From contig JARZZO010000011.1 of the NCBI GenBank assembly GCA_030544215.1, positions 54,185,587-54,249,586 on the forward strand: a stretch of DNA of 64,000 bases. Reading direction: 5' to 3'. The notes under the pieces were generated by a model that saw nothing but the letters and a program-made list of their open reading frames with translations, was not told the DNA's origin and did no database searches. A program made the position numbers and the translations under genes. This document shows positions 24,490 through 34,789 of the stretch, one piece after another. Origin of the DNA: Zantedeschia hybrid cultivar (lineage: Eukaryota > Streptophyta > Magnoliopsida > Alismatales > Araceae). Position 1 is the first letter of the stretch, and every line of letters starts with the position of its first letter.

Positions 24490-26340
24490 AGTGACTCACC
24501 CTAATAAAATGTTGTCTCATATCCAAATCATGAGCAACTCACCCCTATTATCCTCATATTTCACTTCCTTTTCTCTAATGAGCACCACATCTAGTGGTGC
24601 CACTAGCGTCCATAGCCACTGTCTGTACAGTGCCACAGGCGTGCATAATAGTTGTGCACACTGCTGATGTGCATAGCTGTTTAACAACAATCCCTAATTT
24701 GTCTAGGATGTACAGTGACTGACAATGCTGCCAGCATAAATAGCGGCCAACAGTGGTCCTATTGTGCCCAGTGGCAGTGGCCAATAAGTTGCCAACGTGC
24801 ATTGCAACCATATAGACCACATGATGCAGGACAACAGAGAAGAAGAGGGAAGAAGGTGAAGGTAAAGGCCTTTGGTGCCACACCGACAGTGGGATAATGG
24901 ACTCCAAGCGTCACATTGGTAACTAGGGCATTGCACCTCACCCCCATCTCGGGGTTTTTGGTCCTCCATCTTAGAGAAGAAAAGGAAATAATTCAAAATT
25001 CGCAATAAAACTCAGCATTAATAAAAAAAAAAGTGTTCATGATTATTTAAAGAGAAACCAAACCCTAAAGACTCCCTAAACTTGACTCTGGACCAAATTA
25101 CCCCTAACCTGAAAAATAATGCAAAAATTTGCACTAAAAATCCCTAACAATGAAAAATCACACCTAAAATTTGGAAAAAATAGAAACATGTTAAATGGCT
25201 CCAAATAAGCCAAATAAAATATCTATGTACTCATCTAAAAATAACCTATGTATTAAACGAACTCTAAACTATCTCTGAGGCACAAAAAACTATCACAGCT
25301 CTCTGACGGCAGTAGACAACTCCATCATACGTAATGCAATGGTGTGCTGGTCTTGGATCCCCATCACCACAAGTATGCATAACAACAAGGCTTTTCTTAC
25401 CAAAATTAGGCTTCACGCGGGAAACATTTTTGAAAATTATAACACTCATTCTAGAAGCACCAAGGCAAAACACCAACGTGGGGAAAATATTAACAGAGAA
25501 ATTCAATCAGGAATAATATATGTACTAAATGGGTTGGTTGGGGGCATAAACAAAGATAGCTAGTAGCCTAGTCCTAAAGTGATTATTGCACACAGATCCA
25601 ACATGAAATAGTGGGTGAAATGATAAATAACTTAAAATGTCTACAAGGTAGTGTCCTTATTTAATATAGAGCCTTAAATGGGAAGGTAGTCATTCCGCAC
25701 ATAGCTTTTATCTAGCAACTTTTGTTGTGGTTGCAGAAAGAGGAACTGGGTAAAATAACAATTACCTACAACCCTACACAGGAAATTTTGGAAAAGATTT
25801 CTACATCTAACAAAACAAATTCTGCAATTTAATTTAAAGCAAAGCAAACTGTTCCCTTAAATCAACACTGAATGAAATAAAAGAAGCAAAGAAATGAAAG
25901 AAATAAAGAAAACGTTCAAACTCACTCTTGTCCGAGACCCCCAAACAAGATGACACTTTTCTCCACATGCATACACATGCAAAATAATGAGTGAACCAAT
26001 GCAAGACAGGATTCATAAATCTAGATCTGAGCGTGATCCTACACATTGTTATGAACAATCCTTTCAATGAAGAGTGCACGGCACCAGGACAGCTCTGTAG
26101 GCACCCTCGGATTGTTAACATTTCAAGCAAAATTTACAAAGCCGGACCTGAAGCCTAAAAAAGAGAAATACACTTGTTTACCACTTTATGTTGTATGGTT
26201 ATATAATAAAAAAGGAAAATGCTGCATTGACACACTTGTACCAGCCACACGAATCTATACTCGTAAACTAATTTCATTCAGATCCATTTAAGCTCTAACT
26301 TCAATGCCTATCATCTTAACTATATGTATGGGAGGATTAC
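24490..26340. other. Intron sequence, no gene seen
   Basis: No supportable ORF, RNA gene or transposon end. Short open frames near 24575-25005 and 25264-25506 show no recognisable domain. Confidence 0.4.
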
Positions 26341-26399
26341 AAAAATCTGCATGCTAGTCTTTTTTTTTCCTACCATTATGTTATAACTATCATATGCTT

Positions 26400-26575
26400 C
26401 AGTCTCTTGACTGAGTTCAAAAGAGTACATCGTCATCATCAAAGCCTGTCTTATCTATTTGTAGTCGGCTACATGAATCCTGTCACGCCATTTTAATCTA
26501 TCCAATGACATACTTGTCGTTAAACATAGGAACATCGTGTCCTTTCTGCTACATCTAACCAGCTCCTTTTAGGTC
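26400..26575 (-). pseudogene. RTE LINE 3' end remnant
   Basis: The minus strand reads ATTCATGTAGCCGACTACAA and ends in a GATGATGATGACG tail, the typical RTE 3' terminus. A diverged relative of the adjoining sequence (ctatccaatgacatacttgt) occurs at about 6640-6690. Confidence 0.6.
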
Positions 26576-27379
26576 TTCTCGATGCTTTCTACCCTTCATT
26601 TTGGGTCATTTTGTCTACCATTACATTATAACCATTGTATTCTTCAGTTTATTGACTTGAGTTGGAAAGAGAACATAAGGGAAATAAATGGATTTTTCAT
26701 TTATATTTATATTTACATTTTAAAAATCTCCCTTCTTATCTTGGTTATCTTCCATCACAGTGCAATCCCCCATCCAGATTAGAAATTCATTAATGCACTG
26801 TAGTAACAAGCATTATTGTCCAACTATAGGAAAAAATGAAATACAGACTACATCAATGTTTTCTTAAGAATCAACGTCGTCATGATTTCCTTTCACTTCA
26901 CTAGATTATTCTCCCATGAATCTGACATTCAACCAATGTCATTTCTCCCATTAATCTGACATTCAACCAATGTGAGAAGTGATCCTTCAAGCTAAAATGC
27001 CTTAAAGACGATAGCACCATGTTCACAAAGTCTAGTTCCAACAGAATATGACAGAGGAGAAACCTGTTGTTTTTCCCCAATTTCCAAATTCTACCTCTAA
27101 ATTTTTTAGATTGAAGCATTTAAAATGGACCTTTAGTCTTCTCTCAATCCATGTTCGCTTCCTACCTTATCTCTGACTAAACAGCAAAATCTGACTTTTG
27201 TCCCTAACAAATCCAATGATGTCCGTTTCCCATTGTACACTCAGAAATACTATATATATCAAACAATGGAAAAAGCCAAGGCATTAAGACTAACATGTCC
27301 CACAGTTTAGTTTAGTTTTTTTTTAACTTTAAACTATAATTTTAACGTGTCATATTATGATAATGTACAAGCAACTTTT

Positions 27380-27690
27380 AAACTTACTCACAAAACAGAG
27401 TCAAGAATTTTGATAAGCAGCATATTTTGGGCCTTTGGCACACTTCAAAATCAATCACAAAAAATAGTTGCAAAATTCACAAGTCTCTAACTGTCATCCA
27501 AACAAAATTTACGTGTGAATGATAACAAAATGATTCAATCACAAAACTTACTCACAAAACAGAGTCAAGAATTTTGATGAGTGGGCCTTTGGCACACTTC
27601 AAAATCAATCACAAAAAATAGTTGCGAAATTCACAAGTCTCTAACCGTCATCCAAACAAAATTTACATGTGAATGATAACAAAATGAAAC
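27380..27690. repeat. 163-bp tandem duplication next to exon 2
   Basis: Copy 1 is 27380-27542 and copy 2 is 27543-about 27690. Both begin aaacttactcacaaaacaga and contain gggcctttggcacacttcaa. Copy 2 lacks about 10 bp (cagcatattt). It ends within 10 bp of the donor site of exon 2. Confidence 0.88.
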
Positions 27691-27697
27691 ACAAGAC

Positions 27698-27802
27698 CTG
27701 AGCGGCAGTGCCAGCAGCTCTCTTCATCCCGCTCAAAGTAATATATATTTGAATGCAATTGGCAAGCTTCTGACATCCTTTTGGACATACATTTTCCATT
27801 TT
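27698..27802 (-). CDS. Exon 2 of plant membrane-anchored coiled-coil protein
   Basis: A 105-bp exon (phase 1 in, phase 1 out) bounded by acceptor TTTTCAG and donor CAG|GTCTTG. It encodes NGKCMSKRMSEACQLHSNIY and FERDEESCWHCRSG. The Cys-rich end (CWHC) together with the upstream Cys could form a small metal or disulfide site; that is inference. It joins exon 1 across a 99-bp intron and exon 3 across the 21.7 kb intron, each time without a frame change. Confidence 0.8.
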
Positions 27803-27901
27803 CTGAAAACAAAGCCTTTGGCATTAACATAATATAAGATAAAAATGGCAAAATGAGCACAAATTTTGTGATTAGATCTTTTAAGCAATTTTGAGTGTTA
27901 C
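27803..27901 (-). other. Intron 1 (99 bp, in-frame and stop-free)
   Basis: Donor GCAA|GTAACA and acceptor TTTTCAG|AA. Its length is divisible by three and it contains no in-frame stop, so retention would add 33 residues including a hydrophobic run (FVLILPFLSYIMLM). Confidence 0.7.
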
Positions 27902-28064
27902 TTGCTCGCTTGGTATCAAAAGCTTGTTTTAGCATGCATCCAAACTTTATTGAGAGTGTACTCAACAATGCCCCAGTAATGATAAATATCCAATTTGGCC
28001 CCTCCACTTGAGCCTGCCTTCGCTGATGGGATCTTTGTACCCTCACATTTGTTTTGGACTTCAT
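27902..28064 (-). CDS. Exon 1 (start) of plant membrane-anchored coiled-coil protein
   Basis: It begins with ATG at 28064 and encodes 54 residues plus one base. The N-terminus is strongly basic (MKSKTNVRVQRSHQRRQAQV). It is followed by one hydrophobic segment at about residues 24-44 (NWIFIITGALLSTLSIKFG) and then KQAFDTK. This suggests a single-pass or tail-like membrane anchor with the coiled coils on one side of the membrane. The start is chosen because the frame upstream of ATG is short and non-coding. Family-level resemblance to uncharacterised plant proteins with GALLSTLS is recalled, not searched. Confidence 0.82.
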
Positions 28065-28069
28065 CTTAA

Positions 28070-29160
28070 AAGTGACTTTCCCAAGAAGCTACCTGAAGAA
28101 GAAGACTCTGGACTAGATGAAGAGAGATAAACCTGCAAGAACTCGCTCAAGTCAATATTTCTTTAAAAAAACATTCAAAAGACCATGTAATAGCAGAAAT
28201 CAATGTGAGAAAAATAAAATAATAAACATCACAGGTACATATGGTTCAACTTCGTGGAAAAATCACAATTAATAACCAAGGAGAAACCACTAAGATGGGC
28301 ATTCTAGATAAAAAAAGAAGAAAGTCAACATGATAAGAGATGGGACACATATTTCCAGCAACCTTACTGTAACACATTGGCAGGAAAAGCATAATACTAA
28401 GAAGAAAGTACTTACATTCGCAGGCAATAAGCAAACATATGAGCAGATGACCATGAGAAGGCACAACCATAAATGCACTAAAAGCCAAGAATAAATCCAC
28501 TATACTCTGTTTCATCACATTAGAGCAATCAACCAACTAATAACCTTCCAGTCTCCAGCTCACATAGGAAAGATAACAAACACTTAGAATTTGGTGCAAA
28601 ACAATGACAAAACATCAAACATAGTTCAATCAGATCTCTCAAAACTTTGAATGCTTCATCATTAAGGAGAAAACCACAGCCAGAAGGACACTGCAAACGC
28701 TTCGCTTTAAACCCTAAAATAAAACAAAAGTGAAAACCTAAGGTAATAAGAATCCATGAGCCGCATATCTCAGGCTGCTGAAAAAAAAAATCTTTTTCTT
28801 TTCTTTCCTTTTTTATTTCACTTTTCCTTTGGTGTCAGGTGAGAAAGGAATGTGCATCATCTAGCGTGTTATGAGTGTGGCACCTCCCATATTTCAAATT
28901 TAGAAACAACAAGCAATCATTCCACATATTGGCAATGCTGTCAACAACCACACATTGAATGGACGATAAGATGGAGGTTTCATTCCGGAAGCTTCTCAAG
29001 TTACATTTGCGATTGAAGAGTACCTCCAATAACCACCACGAACGCAACAGCAGAAGCACTCAAAACCCATCCTACACCAGGCTTTCCCTACAGTGACAGT
29101 CTAAACATGCTCTATTTCTAATAAGAGTCCCAACACAAATGGCCTCCTCCATTCTTCCAT
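28070..29160 (-). other. 5' non-coding part of the coiled-coil gene
   Basis: Candidate 5'UTR exon pieces with TTCTTCTTCAG acceptors lie at about 28080-28132. The rest looks like a 5' intron. No coding frame is supportable here. Confidence 0.4.
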
Positions 29161-29164
29161 TAAA

Positions 29165-29635
29165 CCAAACTTCATACACGCTCCCGACAAAACGAAAAGG
29201 GAAAAAGGATAGGCAAGTAATACCAGAAACGGATGTAACACAAGAGAGGAAACCCTAGCAGTGGCGACAGCCACAGGGGAGAGAAACTAGAAAACAAATA
29301 AGAAGATAACAGAACAAAAGAGCACACGACAATGGCAGACGAACAGTGACGTGAATGGGGAGAGGGGAGAAGCGAACCAGCAGAAGAAGCAAGCGAAAGA
29401 GGGGAACGAAAACCCAGCGAACGCGGTCTCATCACCCGGCGACCTCCATCTCCATCTCCTCCCGCCACCCAAACCGGGGAAACAGGCGGCGGCCGAGATA
29501 ATGCTGGAGAGAGGATGAGAAGATGCAGCAGCAGCAGCAGCCGAGATGGAGGTGGGGATGGAGAAGAAAATCCAACGCCGCCACTCACTGCTCTGCTCTC
29601 GCCTCTGCTGCTCTCACTCCACCTCCCATGGCGCC

Positions 29636-29684
<49 letters not shown>

Positions 29685-29780
29685 AATCTCCCTAAAATCT
29701 CTCTAACCTCTCTCCTGCTTTTTTTTTCCCTACCTTTTGTTTTATTTCTTGAAAAATAAAAGGGAAAGAGGGGCACGGTT
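29165..29780 (-). promoter_or_regulatory. GC/CT-rich first exon and core promoter of the coiled-coil gene
   Basis: An island of high GC stands out in AT-rich surroundings. It contains a (CT)n leader repeat (29641-29682), CAG-rich segments and possible donors (GAG|GTCGCC). The open frame at 29172-29588 has no ATG and reads as leader, not protein. Transcription leftward toward the ATG at 28064 is inferred. Confidence 0.5.
29641..29682. repeat. (CT)n microsatellite
   Basis: About 21 CT units in the putative 5'UTR of the coiled-coil gene (GA repeat in the transcript). Confidence 0.95.
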
Positions 29781-29835
29781 TGGCTGACCTCGCGATCAGA
29801 TGACTCGATCTTTTGATTGGTGAATTTACGGAAAA

Positions 29836-29843
29836 TGACGTCA
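29836..29843. promoter_or_regulatory. TGACGTCA palindrome (bZIP-type site)
   Basis: A perfect 8-bp CRE/C-box-like palindrome about 80-200 bp upstream of the likely transcription start. A CACGTG G-box follows at 30042-30047. Function is inferred from known bZIP/bHLH preferences. Confidence 0.45.
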
Positions 29844-30734
29844 GTTAGTGGATATGGGGTCAGCTCACATGATCCCGCACGAATAGAACGAGGGGACAGC
29901 GTTAGAGAGGGGGACCAGCTGATGAGGTCAGCTAGGGGCCGTTCGCGAAAGGGGGGCGAGAAAAAGGGTGATTTGGCGGGCTTCGGTTACGTGAATTTGG
30001 AGGCCGCGGTAGTGAGGTGGTGGGGGTTCCGCTGCGGCGCACACGTGCGGGCAGGGGTGGTTGGTTTCCGAGCTGTTTGGTGACGAATTACAAGCTTTGC
30101 CGGTTGCCACGATCCACAATTACAAAATGGTTAGCTAGATTAAAGAAATTTTTGTTTTGTGGAGTTCACCCATTGCATAGCATGCAAGTGGTCCTTTTAT
30201 AAGTGGAAAGAATTTAATTTCTAGGATTTACTTATTTTCTCTTAAAAAGGAGATGTTTATGAAATGATGACTCTTCCACAATTCGTTAGTGCATACTCGT
30301 GTGGTTATATGTTATACCCCTTCATGCATGAAAATATGAAAAAATGGTGCCCACAAGGTTGAATGAGATGCAATTCATTTCCATCAATTCCACTTCATTG
30401 GGTGTAGGAAAGAGAATTTTTCTTTTATGGGAGGCATTTTTTATAAAATGGTGTTTCAATATCAAATTATTTGATTCTCTGTATGATCCATCTTGTGGTT
30501 GATCCTGTGGAAGTGACAGTTATCAAGGAGACCAAAGGTTGTAGACAGCTTGAAAAAGTTAAGCATTTATATTAAATGTTGCTCATCTAGAAAGTAAGAA
30601 TATTAGACTACAATAGCTTGATAATAAAGTATGATCTTATCAAAATGACATGAAACATCTAAATTAGATATTAAACATAATTCTTTTATGGTTAAAATCT
30701 ATACTTTCTCATAATCTTTCAAATAATTAGATTA

Positions 30735-30850
30735 TAAGTGTGCTCCATAGTCTAATTGGTTTCAAGTGGTAGGTAGGATTGCTGCCTAATGCACAGAAGG
30801 TTGTCGATTTCTCAGTGGAACTCTCGCTATTCTTAGCAAAATTGTCTCAT
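30735..30850 (+). mobile_element. tRNA-derived SINE-like fragment
   Basis: TAGTCTAATTGG resembles the pol III A box and GGTTGTCGATTTCTC resembles a B box about 45 bp further on. No tail or TSD was fixed. Confidence 0.35.
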
Positions 30851-31476
30851 CCGGACCCCCCCTCTCCAGGTGTCGTTTCCTGCACATTCTGACACACAAA
30901 ATGGGAAAAAAAAAGCGGGGGAAGCCCAGTCCCTCTTTGTCTTATCGTCCCTCTACCCCTTGGACGATGTCCCCTCCACCAACCTCCTGCCTCTGCCACA
31001 TGTTCTTGGTTTTACAGGGTTCCCCCTTTGATCCAACTTTGGAGTTTGGTCTCTCAGTGTTGCCCAGACTCCAGCAGACGTGATTACAACACCCTCAATT
31101 ACCATCATCCCCTAGTGTGCTATTTGTGTTTCTCCCCTTATGTTGTTCTCCCCCATGTTCCCCCATTCTACCCTTGCCTCTTCCCACCATTTTGAACTGA
31201 AGGCTACTTGCTTCGTCCCTTACGGCCATGTAGCTCCCTAATAGCTCGTAGCTAGATCCTTTGTAGTCCTCTCAAGACGCTTGTGCTTTAGTTCCCATCG
31301 CATGCCTCATTAGATGTGTGTTCACCTGAGCATCTGATTCCATTCTTGGTAGCCTCAAACATGAATGGCTCTCTTCAGTGGATGACATCATGTCTACTCT
31401 AGTGAGGTAGGCCTCCCTCACCAGTAGCTGCAGTAGCCCAATGTTTGGACTAGTAAGGCCATGGTGTCAGGAACAT

Positions 31477-31498
31477 CAACCCCCCCCCCCCCCCCCCC
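31477..31498. repeat. Poly-C tract
   Basis: About 20 consecutive C, ending in ggcaacc. Confidence 0.95.
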
Positions 31499-31517
31499 GG
31501 CAACCTATTTCTTTTTG

Positions 31518-32094
31518 TTGGGTTCTCATGTAAAAAGGAATTTTGATGATAACAAAACAACATCTTATGATGTCTAACTTGTGTTTGTGAGGCATGACAA
31601 GTAATTAATGCTTATTACTTTGATTATCATAATTCTCGGAAGCCTTAAGAGAAAAATCATGTTGATAATGATAGAAAGGATCAATTTTTCTAAAAATGGT
31701 CAATTAATTTAAGAAATTAGAGAGCCAAATTCTAATAGACATTGTAAATGATCTTGGAGACATGCCTATTATCAAAGACTCGAAGGACTACGGTGAAAAA
31801 TTGATCAAATTCGAACAAAATCAAAATTGGTCGACCGATTCTCAAATTAGTCAACCAATTGAGCTAGATCTGATGAATTTAGCTACCGCATTCAAGATAT
31901 GCTAGAGCAAGATTCCTTGCCACTCAAGGCTTCAACATCTAGTAAGCTATTTAATGAAGATTCCCAATGGCTAGGGAAAGATTTTGTCTATTTAAACACT
32001 AGGGATGGGTGTTCTCTTCATCAAAGAGTAATCAAAGAGAGAAAATCCCCAAAAAGAGAGAACCGCACCACTGTTTGACCAAATCTGAGCACAC
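31518..32094 (+). mobile_element. Copia (SIRE-like) LTR fragment
   Basis: The opening ttttgatgataacaaaac and a TATA-like tctatttaaacac near 31988 match plant SIRE/Maximus-type LTRs. It is cut at 32095 by another LTR start. Confidence 0.5.
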
Positions 32095-32720
32095 TGTAAA
32101 ACCCGGTATCTTAGTAGACCCGTTAGAGATCGATTAGTAGCTTTAGGAGGCCCATTAGAGAGTTTAGATTGGTTTTAAGTGAGTTCTGGCTTAGCATGTT
32201 GAAATGCGTCAACCAGGGTTGATGCGATTCACGTATTTCTATCTCCGACCCAAGATCATGTCTTTCCTTCTCAGGAGGATATCTATTTAAGCCTTGTGAG
32301 TGTGTCACAACCCTTTCTCTTCATCTCCAAGCCACTAGAAACCATAGAAGGAGGTTTAGAGAGAGAGAGAGAGAGAGGAGGTGGGCATTCCCTGTGTTCT
32401 TCGCACGTGCACGACAAGCAGCGCGAGGGGAACACAGTGGCTCCATCACCCTGCTCAGCACCCCGTGCGCCTCAGAAACATCACTATTCATCCTCCCCTA
32501 TGGGGTTTTCCATTCCCAGGATCAACACTTCTATTGTATTCTATGTGTTTCACTCTCCTGTCTATTGTTTGTCTCTTGGAATGAAATGAAGGTAGCTATT
32601 TAATGACCAAAAATTAATTTCCAAGCATTTTATTTTTGTCATAAAAGAATTCTCAAGCTATCTCATGTGGTATTCACCATGATTCTACTCCATAGAAAGA
32701 AGATTGGAGTCCTCTCCTCT
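32095..32720 (+). mobile_element. Gypsy-type LTR fragment
   Basis: It starts TGTAAAACCCGG inside the preceding LTR. It contains a promoter-like ggatatctatttaagcc near 32278, then a GA-rich leader. The right end is not resolved. The short ORFs are leader sequence. Confidence 0.45.
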
Positions 32721-33059
32721 TATGCTTTAAGTTTGGTCCAGTGAAGACATAGGATGTTCAAACTCTATTGTCTTTAATAGGCTACTCATACATTGCTGCC
32801 AAAAAGAGAGGCACAATATTTGCAAAGGAGAAGAGGCTGAGATGTTATGGAGTTTGTTGTCTTAACCACAGGTCAAACTACGTTGATGTACAGTAGACTC
32901 CCTCATGGTTTCTTCATATTTGCTTAGCTAAGATGGCCACAGATTATGTCTGCAGGGTAGCGGTGGACTAGGCCAGTCTTGGGCTTCCGTGATTACAGCC
33001 TACTCCCTTAGGATGCTAAGGGATCGGTATTAGATTTCGGCTCCATGTGCCCTCGGCTT

Positions 33060-33480
33060 AGGATCGCCTCTATTCTGGCAACCCCTGGTCTTTCATGGCT
33101 ACTGAGGCTATGTTTGAGGCGGGCTTCCGGCTCCCTATCTCTGGCTTTATCGTGGAGCTGCTTCAATTCTTCGTCATGGCTCCTACCCAGATCCTACTGA
33201 ACTCTTGGCATTTGGCCGTGACATTCAACGTCCTGGTATGTTGCTATGGTCATGTCGGTGCGTTGGTTGATGCATTGTGTCATGTTTTTAGCTTTCACTG
33301 ATGTACGATCCCTAGTGCATGCGGTTTTCTTTCGTTCCTTAGCTGAAGGGACCAAAGACCCTTCATCATGTTCCCAGGTTTTCCCCCGTAAGGGTGGAAG
33401 GACTCCCACTTTTGGGTCGATTGTCTGGCAGACGGGGAGTGGTCTTTCCCTACGACTTGGCAGGACTTTGTAATCGATCC
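33060..33480 (+). pseudogene. Antisense additional ORF of the Tat element (putative gypsy-type transposon domain)
   Basis: The plus strand encodes AMFEAGFRLPISGFIVELLQ, then FVMAPTQILLNSWHLAVTFN, ending near a putative donor. This matches the N-terminal block of the plant 'putative gypsy type transposon' (Transposase_28) domain, which is known as an extra ORF of Tat-lineage Gypsy elements. The host Tat element reads on the minus strand (34.8-37.4 kb), so this ORF is antisense to it and lies in its 3' region. Frame breaks follow after 33300. Confidence 0.65.
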
Positions 33481-33884
33481 CATACACGAGGGGCTGCGCT
33501 AAAGGCTTTCTGACGTTGATGCCCACTTAGTGGAAAAGCTCTTGAAGGATGATCCTACCGACATCAATCTTTTCCTCGACGATGTCATCTTACATTCGAC
33601 TGGCCTTATTCCGTCATCGGGCCTTCATATCAAGGAGCAACTTCCTGTCAGGGGAAGAGGTCATCACGGTCGGCAAGGAGGTCGGCACAGTGGTCGGCGC
33701 GGCCATTAACAGGATTTTTATGGAGTCTTTTATGGAAAAAAAAGACTACTACTTATTGTAAGGATCTTTGCTTCAATAAATCATCTTTTGCTTGTTATCT
33801 CCCCTTCTTCCTCTAACTACAGAGGCTAAACTAACCTTCATCGATTTAAGTTTTGGTGATAGTCTGTTTGTTGTTGGATGCTTT

Positions 33885-34680
33885 GACGAGTTTTATCCCA
33901 TCTTCAAGTCGGGACCCCCATCCCTGTGGTTGTGACAGCTAGGGGGATCAGACGAGTTTTATCCCATATTCGGGTAAGGAGTCTCTTCCCTGTGGTTGTG
34001 ACCTCTAGGGGCTCGGATGAGTTTTATCCCATTTTAGGATGGGGAGCCCCGTCCCTGTGGTGGCGACTGTCAGGGAGATCGAACGAGTTTTATCTCATCT
34101 TTGAGTAGGGAGCCCCTTCCTTGTGGTGGCGACTACTAGAGGACTAGCACAAGTTTATCTCATCTTTGGGTGGGGAACCCCCTCCCTGTGGTGGGGATTG
34201 CTAGGAGGATCAGATAAGTTTTGTCCCCATCTTCAAGTGGGGAGCCTCTTCCTTGTAGTTATGACCGCCAAGGGCTCGGACGAGTTTTATCCCATCTCAG
34301 GATGGAGAGTCCCTTTCCTATGATGGCGACTGCTAGGAGACTCGGATGAATTTTATCCCATCTTCAGGTGAGGTGCCCCTTCCTTGTAGTGGCGATCACC
34401 AGGGGGATCGGATGAGTTTTATCCCATCTTCAGGTGGGGAGCTCCTTCGCTGTGGTTGTGACTGCCAAGGGCTTGGACAAGTTTTATCCCATCTTCAGGT
34501 GGAGAGCTGCCTTCCTGTGGTGGCAACTGTCAGGGGGATCATACAAGTTTTATCCCATCTTCAGGTGGGGAGCCCCTTCCCTGTAGTTGTGACCGCCAAG
34601 GGCTCAGACGAGTTTTATCCCATCTTTGGATGGGGAGCCCCTTCCCTGTGGTGGCGACCACCAGGAAGATCAGACGCCCT
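33885..34680. repeat. 66-bp tandem array, 12 units
   Basis: Each unit has gacgagttttatcccatctt, then a ggggagccccttcc block, then a variable block. Two unit types alternate irregularly: one with ctgtggttgtgaccgccaag and one with ctgtggtggcgactgccagg. Because 66 is divisible by three, long frames spelling a 22-residue repeat stay open (EFYPIFGWGAPSLWW). The array lies in the 3' region of the minus-strand Tat element, a zone known to breed tandem repeats in this lineage. Confidence 0.9.
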
Positions 34681-34789
34681 TAGTGAATGCCGTGTCTTTT
34701 TGCACGATCAACTGGCGCTAGACAATTCATAAGACAAAGTTGCATTTTATTAATAATCAATAGTAGAAACATCAAGAAAAAAATAAATT

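Noticed and set aside
24575..25005. Overlapping open frames near 24.6-25.0 kb
   Set aside because: No domain, no splice context and overlapping in four frames; looks like chance in a repeat-poor intron stretch.
29172..29588. 138-codon minus-strand protein with a signal-peptide-like N-terminus
   Set aside because: The frame opens at GTG, not ATG, is low complexity and lies in the GC/CT-rich 5' leader of the coiled-coil gene.
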